Origin: S010-25 sp964466455
GTDB lineage: Bacteria; Pseudomonadota; Gammaproteobacteria; SZUA-229
Reading direction: 5' to 3'
Length of the DNA: 8,147 bases
Assembly (NCBI GenBank): GCA_964466455.1
Contig: CAYXNL010000079.1
Span: forward strand, 1-8,147
In this document: in pieces, positions 1 to 5,569 of the stretch
How the letters are laid out: every line of letters begins with the position of its first letter
How positions within the stretch are numbered: the first letter of the stretch is position 1
Translations under genes and position numbers: made by a program
Notes under the pieces: model-generated
Database searches by the model: none
What the model saw: the letters and a program-made list of their open reading frames with translations, nothing else
What the model was told of the DNA's origin: nothing

Positions 1-697
1 TCACCGGATCACTGGAGGCAATGCGACTGATGTCGCGAAAACCACCGGCAGCAAAACGGAAGACCTCATCAATATCATCCATCGACTGTAAACAGTCTAC
101 CAACGCATAGGCCAGTGCATGGGGGAGATGGCTGGTTGCTGCCAGCACTTTGTCATGATGGGCTGCATCCATGGTTTCGACATTTGCGCCCACCGCCTGC
201 CACATCGCGGTTACCTGATCTATGGCGGTTTGCCGGGTGTTTTTAGCGGGCGTTAAAATCACCCGGCGTTGCTGGTAGAGTTCGCTAAAAGCTGCCTGCG
301 GGCCACTGTCTTCCGTACCGGCAATGGGATGACCGGCGACAAAACGATCGGCTGCACCGGCAAATATCTGCTCGGCAATCCGCTGGATTTGCTGCTTGAC
401 GCTGCCGGCATCCGTTACTATAGCGGTGTCCTTTAACGCGGGTTTGATCTGCTCAAAGACACTTTGCATGGCACCGGGTGGGGTGGCAACAACAACCATA
501 TCTGCCTGCGCAACGCCAGCGGCTATCGACAGCGAATACTGGTCAATAATATTTAACTGCTGCGCGCTTTGCAGCGTCTGCTCACTGCGCCCGGCACCAA
601 TAATCTGACCGCAATAGTGCTGCTGCTTTAATGCCAGACAAAGGGAGCCGCCAATTAAACCAGTGCCGATAACACAGAGCGTATTAATTCGTGTCAT
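1..697 (-). CDS. tyrA: Prephenate/arogenate dehydrogenase, C-terminus beyond window
   Basis: This enzyme oxidatively decarboxylates prephenate to 4-hydroxyphenylpyruvate (or arogenate to tyrosine), the committed step of tyrosine synthesis in the cytoplasm. I translated 232 residues; the frame is open to the window edge, so roughly the last 60 residues expected for a stand-alone TyrA of about 290 residues are missing. An N-terminal Rossmann fold shows GTGLIGGS at residues 11-18 and DAGSVK at 96-101. The active-site region has GHPIAGTEDSG (122-132, His123), SHLPH (189-193) and GGFRDISRIASSDP (218-231, with Arg225 of the conserved RIA motif). No chorismate mutase domain is fused. After the second beta strand the sequence is GAGRS (34-38), with no acidic residue where NAD-specific enzymes usually have Asp. 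The start is fixed by the ATGA overlap with the hisC stop, which suggests translational coupling. Family assignment is firm; substrate and coenzyme preference are not settled by sequence. Confidence 0.95.
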   Translation of the reverse strand, partial: MTRINTLCVIGTGLIGGSLCLALKQQHYCGQIIGAGRSEQTLQSAQQLNIIDQYSLSIAAGVAQADMVVVATPPGAMQSVFEQIKPALKDTAIVTDAGSVKQQIQRIAEQIFAGAADRFVAGHPIAGTEDSGPQAAFSELYQQRRVILTPAKNTRQTAIDQVTAMWQAVGANVETMDAAHHDKVLAATSHLPHALAYALVDCLQSMDDIDEVFRFAAGGFRDISRIASSDPV

Positions 698-1818
698 TTG
701 TTAAGTTCCTCTGACAGCGTTGCCAGCAAACGCTGATTCTGCGCTTCGCTACCAATGGTAATACGCAGGTATTCAGGCATCTGATAATTAGCCACCGGTC
801 GCACGATCACTCCCCGTCTTAATAAACGTTCATATAAAGCCAGCCCATCACACTGCACATTGACGGAAATAAAATTACCCATAGTCGGCAGGGTTTGCAG
901 ACCCATTTTAGTAAACGCCGATTCGAACAGATTTTTACCGGCATTGTTCATGGTGATACTTTTTGCCAGGTGTTCGGTATCACTCAATGCAGCCAGGGCA
1001 CCGGCCTGCGCCAGTGAGTTGGTATTAAATGGCTGCCTGACCCGATTGAGTACATTGGCAATATCCGGGTGACTCATAGCATAGCCAATACGTAAGCCTG
1101 CGAGTGCATACACTTTAGAAAAAGTACGGGTAATCACCAGGTTGGGAAACCGCTGTAGCAGGGCAGGAATATCTGACTGTAAAGATGCATCCATATATTC
1201 GACGTAGGCAAGATCCAGCACCATAATAATGCTTGAATCAATACGTTCAAACAAGCTTAGCAACTGTTTATCTGTCAGCCAGGTGCCGGTGGGATTGTTC
1301 GGATTAGCAATAAAAATAATACGAGTATCTTTATCAATACTGTCAAACAACGCATCAGGATCATGCCCCAGGGGCATGGTTTTATCTGACTCTGGCAATG
1401 CCCTGGCTACATTCGCCCTCGCCCCCACTGCCTGCACCACCAGCGGATACACCGCGAAAGAATGTTCGGAAAAAACAGCAGAATCAGCCGGGGTTAAATA
1501 GGCACGTGTTACCAGTTCCAGAATATCATTGGAGCCATTGCCCAGTGTTATGCGATTAGCATCAAGCTGATTATGCTGCGCAATCTTCCGGCTTAATTCA
1601 AACCCACCGCCATCAGGATAAAAATGAATGTTCGCTAACTGCTTTTGTATTGCGGCAAGGGCAAGCGGACTCGGTCCCAGCGGGTTTTCATTAGAAGCCA
1701 GCTTGATAGAATGGCTGATCCCCAGTTCACGCTCCAGTGCGTCAACGGGTTTCCCCGGCTGATAAGGTCTCAGTTTCTGGACACCGGGCGTGGCAAGTGA
1801 AATAAATTTAGCAGTCAT
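694..1818 (-). CDS. hisC: Histidinol-phosphate / aromatic aminotransferase (HisC2-like)
   Basis: PLP-dependent aminotransferase of 374 residues, full length for HisC. It converts imidazole acetol phosphate to histidinol phosphate with glutamate as amino donor. Visible family features are the N-terminal SNENPLGPS (42-50), YPDGGG (67-72), GNGSNDILELV (93-103), NPNNPTG (172-178), the cofactor-contacting Asp202/Tyr205, the Schiff-base lysine K235 in TFSKVYALAGLRIGY, and LRITIG (351-356) with the carboxylate-binding Arg352. The usual DEAY motif reads DLAY here (202-205); the altered residue is not one of the catalytic ones. The gene is not in a his operon but between pheA and tyrA. In Pseudomonas the equivalent gene product is known to transaminate aromatic keto acids too, so a dual role in phenylalanine/tyrosine synthesis is a reasonable inference. 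No strong Shine-Dalgarno is seen; a GGG-containing stretch lies about 15 nt before the ATG. The stop overlaps the tyrA start by 4 bases. Confidence 0.94.
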   Translation of the reverse strand: MTAKFISLATPGVQKLRPYQPGKPVDALERELGISHSIKLASNENPLGPSPLALAAIQKQLANIHFYPDGGGFELSRKIAQHNQLDANRITLGNGSNDILELVTRAYLTPADSAVFSEHSFAVYPLVVQAVGARANVARALPESDKTMPLGHDPDALFDSIDKDTRIIFIANPNNPTGTWLTDKQLLSLFERIDSSIIMVLDLAYVEYMDASLQSDIPALLQRFPNLVITRTFSKVYALAGLRIGYAMSHPDIANVLNRVRQPFNTNSLAQAGALAALSDTEHLAKSITMNNAGKNLFESAFTKMGLQTLPTMGNFISVNVQCDGLALYERLLRRGVIVRPVANYQMPEYLRITIGSEAQNQRLLATLSEELNK

Positions 1819-1855
1819 AATGGCTTAATACACCCTTTCACAATAGAGCAATTTT

Positions 1856-2941
1856 TTACAGTACTGCTTTTGGATAGGAGCCAAGTATTTTAACCATGGC
1901 TGAAGACGCTTCAATTTCAGTAATTGCCTGGCGCAGAATTTCATCGTCATGGTGACCATTAACATCAATAAAAAAGACATATTCCCAGACATCACGTCGT
2001 GAGGGTCGCGATTCAATATTACTCATACTGATTTTTCGCTCTGCCAGCGGTTTCAGCAGATCATACAGTGACCCCGGCCGATTATGCGCGAACACCAGCA
2101 GGCTGGTACGATCATTGCCACTTGCTGGTGCCTGATAGTGACCAATAATAATAAAACGTGTGGTATTGGTCGGTTCATCTTCAATATCCACCCTGCGTAT
2201 CGGTATATCGTAGAGTGAAGCTGCCATTTCACCTGCAATCGCAGCCGTACCCACCTGCTCTTTGGCCAGCAACACCGCTTCCGCATTGCTGTTGAGTGCA
2301 ACACGTTCGGCATCAGGCAAATGCCGATCCAGCCACAAACGGCACTGCGCCAGTGATTGCTGATGTGAATACACCCGTTTAATCGCCGTGAGCGATTCGG
2401 TTTGACTGAGCAGATTATGACGAATACGCAGCGCTACCTCGCCACTGATGGTGAGCGTGGAATTCATCATTAAATCCAGCGTGTGATTAATCACTCCTTC
2501 CGTTGAATTTTCTACCGGTACTACACCGAAGTCGGCCGCACCGGATTCAACCATCCGAAAAACCTCTTCAATAGTCGTGGCCGACTGGATTTCGATTAAA
2601 TGACCAAAATGTTTACAGGCGGCCGCATGTGAATAGGTGCCTTCCGGACCAAGAAAGGCTACCTGCAGAGGTTTTTCCAGTGCCAGACAGGCAGCCATAA
2701 TTTCACGAAAAATACCGGCAATGGTATCGTCCGGCAGAGGGCCATCATTACGTTCCATCACCGCCCGTAAAACCTGTGCCTCACGTTCAGGGCGGTAAAA
2801 GTGACCGGTTTCCCCCTGCTGCTGTTTGATCTGCGCTACTTTCGCCGCACAACGGGCACGTTCAGACACCAGTTGTTGAATTGACCGGTCAATGTCATCA
2901 ATACGCTGACGCATGTCAGCTAAAGGGTCTGTATCAGTCAT
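1856..2941 (-). CDS. pheA: Bifunctional chorismate mutase / prephenate dehydratase (P-protein)
   Basis: A 361-residue cytoplasmic enzyme that turns chorismate into prephenate and then phenylpyruvate, committing carbon to phenylalanine. Three domains are seen. The AroQ-type chorismate mutase domain (about 5-92) has Arg11, Arg28, Lys39 and Arg53/Glu54 at positions matching the active site of the E. coli P-protein. The prephenate dehydratase domain (about 93-270) has GPEGTYSHAA (98-107), PVENSTEGVI (142-151), YSHQQSLAQC (191-200) and the catalytic Thr-Arg-Phe in NTTRFIII (259-266). The C-terminal ACT domain (about 278-358) carries HNRPGSLYD (286-294) and IESRPSR (309-315), the latter being the phenylalanine-binding ESRP motif, so allosteric feedback inhibition by phenylalanine is likely. 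It begins 12 nt after the preceding stop with no recognisable Shine-Dalgarno, which suggests coupling to serA translation. There is no Phe-rich leader peptide or attenuator in front of it, unlike E. coli pheA. Confidence 0.97.
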   Translation of the reverse strand: MTDTDPLADMRQRIDDIDRSIQQLVSERARCAAKVAQIKQQQGETGHFYRPEREAQVLRAVMERNDGPLPDDTIAGIFREIMAACLALEKPLQVAFLGPEGTYSHAAACKHFGHLIEIQSATTIEEVFRMVESGAADFGVVPVENSTEGVINHTLDLMMNSTLTISGEVALRIRHNLLSQTESLTAIKRVYSHQQSLAQCRLWLDRHLPDAERVALNSNAEAVLLAKEQVGTAAIAGEMAASLYDIPIRRVDIEDEPTNTTRFIIIGHYQAPASGNDRTSLLVFAHNRPGSLYDLLKPLAERKISMSNIESRPSRRDVWEYVFFIDVNGHHDDEILRQAITEIEASSAMVKILGSYPKAVL

Positions 2942-2953
2942 AGCAGCAAAAAT

Positions 2954-4117
2954 TTAAACAATACGCGCTTTCAGCACACCTTCAACAGCTGTAATTTTAT
3001 TAATTAAAGTCTCATCAACTTTAGATTCGATATCCATCAGCGTATAGGCCAGATCTTTTTTTGATTCATTACGCAGGTGATGAATATTAAAGCCAGCTTC
3101 ACCAACTGTGCTGGAAACTTTTGCAATCATATCCGGCCTGTTTTTATGGCTGATAGCGATACGCGTTTTACCGCCACGGGGCAGTTTTACCGGGGGAAAA
3201 TTGACTGAATTGCGAATATTGCCATTTTCCAGAAACTCTTTCAGTTGGTCGGCAATCATTATGGCACAGTTTTCTTCTGCTTCAACGGTTGAAGCACCGA
3301 GATGCGGCAAAGTAATCACCCGAGGGTTATTTTTTAATGTGGCGGAGGGAAAGTCACAGACATAAGCACCGACCTTACCGGATTCAATAGCCACCAGTAC
3401 GTCATCGTCATTAACAATACCATGACGGGCAAAATTAAGCACCACCACGCCATCCTTCATCGTCGCCAGACTCTGTGCATTTAACAGATTTTTTGTTGCG
3501 TCAATTAGCGGCACATGGAAAGTAACAAAATCTGCCTGTTTGATTAATTCTTCCACACTGCCCATTTCCTCCACGGCAGAAGACAGTTTCCATGCACTTC
3601 TCACCGTAATGGTGGGGTCAAAACCGATAACACGCATGCCCAGCGCGATGGCTGCATTGGCGATCTGCACGCCAATGGCTCCCAGCCCCACAACACCTAA
3701 TGTACGACCCGGCAATTCATAACCGACATACTGTTTTTTTCCGGCTTCCACCGCCTTGCTCTGTTCTTCATCACTGCCTGCCACATTCGCCGCGTATTGC
3801 CAGGCCTGGCAGATGTTGCGACAGGCCAGCAACATACCGGCAATTACCAGTTCCTTGACCGCATTAGCATTGGCACCGGGGGCATTGAACACGACCACAC
3901 CCGCTTCACCAAGACGTTCAACCGGAACATTATTGGTACCCGCTCCTGCCCTGCCTACCGCGAGCAGATTTGTCGGAATTTCCATATCATGCAGTTTTTG
4001 TGAACGCAGAATAATCGCATCGGGGTTTTCTATATCCGGGTCAACATGGTAGTGATCTTCAGGCAGACGACTTAGCCCTTTGCGGGAAATATTATTAATG
4101 GTTTTAATGTTATACAT
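2954..4117 (-). CDS. serA: D-3-phosphoglycerate dehydrogenase, short form with ACT domain
   Basis: Predicted to oxidise 3-phosphoglycerate to 3-phosphohydroxypyruvate, the first step of serine synthesis and the reaction just before SerC. The protein has 387 residues. An N-terminal substrate-binding part has RAGAGTNNV (56-64) and NAPGANANAVKELVIAG (78-94). The NAD-binding Rossmann core has GLGAIG (144-149) and an acidic Asp167 after the second strand, pointing to NAD. Catalytic-region motifs are LNFARHGIVND (227-237, catalytic Arg231) and LPHLGAST (270-277, catalytic His272). A C-terminal ACT domain (about 317-387) suggests serine or other amino-acid feedback; the extra domain of the long PGDH type is absent. 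Oddly, the stretch that normally holds the catalytic Glu reads CDFPSATL (254-261), with Ala259-Thr260 and no acid after Asp255; I checked this against the DNA. A different 2-hydroxyacid substrate cannot be excluded, though the serC neighbour favours PGDH. The start has a GGA 8 nt upstream. Confidence 0.9.
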   Translation of the reverse strand: MYNIKTINNISRKGLSRLPEDHYHVDPDIENPDAIILRSQKLHDMEIPTNLLAVGRAGAGTNNVPVERLGEAGVVVFNAPGANANAVKELVIAGMLLACRNICQAWQYAANVAGSDEEQSKAVEAGKKQYVGYELPGRTLGVVGLGAIGVQIANAAIALGMRVIGFDPTITVRSAWKLSSAVEEMGSVEELIKQADFVTFHVPLIDATKNLLNAQSLATMKDGVVVLNFARHGIVNDDDVLVAIESGKVGAYVCDFPSATLKNNPRVITLPHLGASTVEAEENCAIMIADQLKEFLENGNIRNSVNFPPVKLPRGGKTRIAISHKNRPDMIAKVSSTVGEAGFNIHHLRNESKKDLAYTLMDIESKVDETLINKITAVEGVLKARIV

Positions 4118-4125
4118 GACAGGTT

Positions 4126-4128
4126 TCC
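4126..4128 (-). promoter_or_regulatory. Weak ribosome binding site for serA
   Basis: On the minus strand a GGA core lies 8 nt before the serA ATG (GGAAACCTGTCATG). It is the only Shine-Dalgarno-like match in the 63-nt serC-serA gap and supports the chosen start. No terminator-like hairpin with a T run is seen in this gap, which fits co-transcription with serC. Confidence 0.45.
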
Positions 4129-4180
4129 AGAGGTTCAGATGGATGGATTAACGTTTCAGGTTATGTAAGTTAAAACTCGT

Positions 4181-5263
4181 TCAACCTTGTGTACGTTCAA
4201 ACTCCTGCATGAAATCAATCAACGCATCCACACCGGCTTCCGGCATGGCATTATAAATGCTGGCGCGCATACCACCAACAGAGCGATGACCTTTCAATGA
4301 AGTCAGACCATTACTGGCAGCCTGTTGCAGAAAACCGGCATCGAGTTCAGCATTCGCCAGAATAAATGGGATATTCATCCACGAACGACACTCAACATCA
4401 ACCGGGTTCGTATAAAAATCGGAAGAATCAATAGCAGTGTATAATTTTTCGGCCTTGCGTTGATTCATTGCTTCAATCGCAGACAATCCACCCTGCTGCA
4501 GAATCTGGGCAAAGACCAGACCGGCCATATACCAGCTATAGGTTGGTGGCGTGTTGTACATGGAACCGTTATCTGCATGTGTTTTATAATCCATCATCGT
4601 CGGCATGGAAGACATGGCATGACCGATTAAGTCTTCACGAATAATCACAATGGTTAAGCCGGCAGGGCCGATATTTTTCTGCGCCCCGGCATAAATAATA
4701 TCAAACTGACTAACATCTATCTGCCGCGACAGAATGGTGGATGACATATCAGCGACCAGTGGTACGGCACCGGTTTGCGGCACATAGGGAAATTCAACAC
4801 CGACAATGGTTTCATTCGGGGTGTAGTGTACATAGGCGGCATCGGGATTGAACTGAAGACTGTCTGCATCCGGTACAGCGGTAAATTTTGATTCAGTAGT
4901 ATCGGCGATTAGCGCCACCTGCGCATAACGCCTGGCTTCGGCAATGGCTTTTTTTGACCATTGGCCGGTAAGCAGATAGTCGACAGACGTTTTACCATTG
5001 AGTAGATTAATCGGCACCATGGCAAACTGGCTGCTGGCCCCTCCCTGTAGAAACAGCACCTTGTAATTATCCGGAATCGCCATCAGACTGCGTAAATCAG
5101 CCTCGGCTTTTGTCGCTATCGACATAAAATCCTTTCCTCGGTGGCTCATTTCCATAACCGACATACCGGAACCATGACAGTCCAGCATTTCATCCCGAGC
5201 CTGTTCCAGTACTGCCTGTGGCAATGCTGCTGGTCCGGCGCTAAAATTATATACTCTACTCAT
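4181..5263 (-). CDS. serC: Phosphoserine aminotransferase
   Basis: PLP-dependent class V aminotransferase, 360 residues, the normal length for the family. It converts 3-phosphohydroxypyruvate plus glutamate to O-phosphoserine; in many proteobacteria it also acts on the 4-carbon homologue in pyridoxal phosphate synthesis. Motifs in order are YNFSAGPAALP (5-15), MEMSHRGKDF (37-46) with substrate-binding Arg42, GGASSQF (74-80), Trp102 in the cofactor pocket, HYTPNETI (146-153), ADMSS (171-175) with Asp172, the Schiff-base lysine Lys196 in YAGAQKNIGPAGLT, NTPPTYSWYM (237-246), and GHRSVGGMRASIYNA (325-339). All key residues are present. It is the first gene after the gyrA gap and is followed by serA, the preceding enzyme of the same pathway. 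The start agrees with the family N-terminus and has a GAG six nt upstream. Confidence 0.97.
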   Translation of the reverse strand: MSRVYNFSAGPAALPQAVLEQARDEMLDCHGSGMSVMEMSHRGKDFMSIATKAEADLRSLMAIPDNYKVLFLQGGASSQFAMVPINLLNGKTSVDYLLTGQWSKKAIAEARRYAQVALIADTTESKFTAVPDADSLQFNPDAAYVHYTPNETIVGVEFPYVPQTGAVPLVADMSSTILSRQIDVSQFDIIYAGAQKNIGPAGLTIVIIREDLIGHAMSSMPTMMDYKTHADNGSMYNTPPTYSWYMAGLVFAQILQQGGLSAIEAMNQRKAEKLYTAIDSSDFYTNPVDVECRSWMNIPFILANAELDAGFLQQAASNGLTSLKGHRSVGGMRASIYNAMPEAGVDALIDFMQEFERTQG

Positions 5264-5269
5264 ACTTTT

Positions 5270-5272
5270 CTC
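5270..5272 (-). promoter_or_regulatory. Weak ribosome binding site for serC
   Basis: A GAG core read on the minus strand sits 6 nt before the serC ATG (GTGAGAAAAGTATG). It is a partial Shine-Dalgarno match at suitable spacing and supports the start. Confidence 0.4.
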
Positions 5273-5320
5273 ACAGGAAAACGTTAATAATAATTTACAT
5301 TAACTTATTAATTTATCTAA

Positions 5321-5363
5321 ATGATAACAATACACTTAATTTTTATATTATCACTGTTATCAT
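5321..5363. repeat. 9-bp perfect inverted repeat in serC leader
   Basis: ATGATAACA (5321-5329) and its exact reverse complement TGTTATCAT (5355-5363) are separated by 25 AT-rich bases. The arms could form a stem in RNA with a large loop, or be two half-sites for a DNA-binding protein. No T run follows on either strand in a form that would make a terminator. Function is unknown. Confidence 0.5.
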
Positions 5364-5368
5364 GTTAA

Positions 5369-5404
5369 CCCCCTCTCCCTCTGGGAGAGGGTTGGGTGAG
5401 GGCG
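5369..5404. repeat. REP-like GC-rich palindromic element
   Basis: A perfect 9-bp stem, CCCTCTCCC (5371-5379) and GGGAGAGGG (5383-5391), encloses a 3-base TCT loop. It is followed by TTGGGTGAGGGCGC, which repeats the GAGGG theme. The GC-rich block stands out sharply from its AT-rich surroundings. Sequences of the form CCCTCTCCCTCTGGGAGAGGG with a GGTGAGGG tail are, to my recollection, widespread dispersed repeats in Gram-negative genomes. Neither strand has a T run directly after the stem, so it is not a typical intrinsic terminator. In the gyrA-serC mRNA it would lie downstream of gyrA and may stabilise its 3' end or lessen read-through. Confidence 0.7.
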
Positions 5405-5430
5405 CAACAGTAATATTTATACTGAATATT

Positions 5431-5530
5431 NNNNNNNNNNNNNNNNNNNNNNNNNNNNNNNNNNNNNNNNNNNNNNNNNNNNNNNNNNNNNNNNNNNNNN
5501 NNNNNNNNNNNNNNNNNNNNNNNNNNNNNN
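5431..5530. other. Scaffold gap of 100 Ns
   Basis: Exactly 100 undetermined bases, a conventional length for a gap of unknown size. It touches a tandem repeat on its right edge, and a REP-like palindrome lies 26 bases beyond its left edge; both are plausible reasons for an assembly break. The true distance between gyrA and serC is therefore unknown, and any element or small gene inside the gap cannot be seen. Confidence 0.95.
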
Positions 5531-5569
5531 TATTATTACTCAGTATTATTACTCAGTATTATCACTCAG
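5531..5569. repeat. 13-bp tandem repeat, three copies, overlapping gyrA end
   Basis: Three adjacent copies of a 13-bp unit: TATTATTACTCAG (5531-5543), an identical copy (5544-5556), and TATTATCACTCAG (5557-5569), which differs by one base. In gyrA sense the unit is CTGAGTAATAATA. The copy nearest the gene contains the last codons and the TGA stop of gyrA, so the array looks like a duplication of the gene's 3' end. Because 13 is not a multiple of three, the copies place stop codons in all three frames. The array runs into the gap, so the copy number may be higher. Confidence 0.85.

Larger units (their letters stand above)
5264..5368 (-). promoter_or_regulatory. AT-rich serC leader, probable promoter region
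   Basis: These 105 bases between the palindrome and the serC ATG are strikingly AT-rich and hold no gene. Several hexamers resemble a -10 box (for example TATTAT, complement of 5285-5292 area) and a TTGTTA resembles a -35 box, but no pair with good spacing stands out, so the exact promoter is not called. The region also has a 9-bp inverted repeat and a half match to a TyrR-type operator, listed separately. The only short ORFs in sense orientation are ATG-TAA and a 6-codon one without Phe, Tyr or Ser enrichment, so an amino-acid attenuator peptide is not supported. The inference is that the ser/aromatic unit can be started here independently of gyrA. Confidence 0.35.

Noticed and set aside
1825..2016. 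Minus-strand ORF overlapping the pheA end in another frame
   Set aside because: It overlaps the conserved ACT domain of PheA and has no recognisable features; likewise the one at 2053-2313.
2942..2953. Phenylalanine attenuator/leader peptide before pheA
   Set aside because: Only 12 bases separate serA and pheA, leaving no room for a leader peptide or attenuator hairpins; the serC leader also has no Phe- or Tyr-rich short ORF.
3756..4052. Plus-strand ORF opposite the serA N-terminal part
   Set aside because: Antisense to strongly conserved SerA motifs, with low-complexity composition and no domain.
5371..5391. Intrinsic terminator after gyrA
   Set aside because: The stem is perfect but neither strand has a T run after it; the minus strand continues GGTTAACATG. 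It fits a REP-like element better.
5408..5430. Degenerate copies of the 13-bp repeat on the left side of the gap
   Set aside because: CAGTAATATT and ACTGAATATT each match parts of the unit at 8 of 10 bases, but the spacing does not keep the 13-bp period and AT-rich DNA gives such matches by chance.
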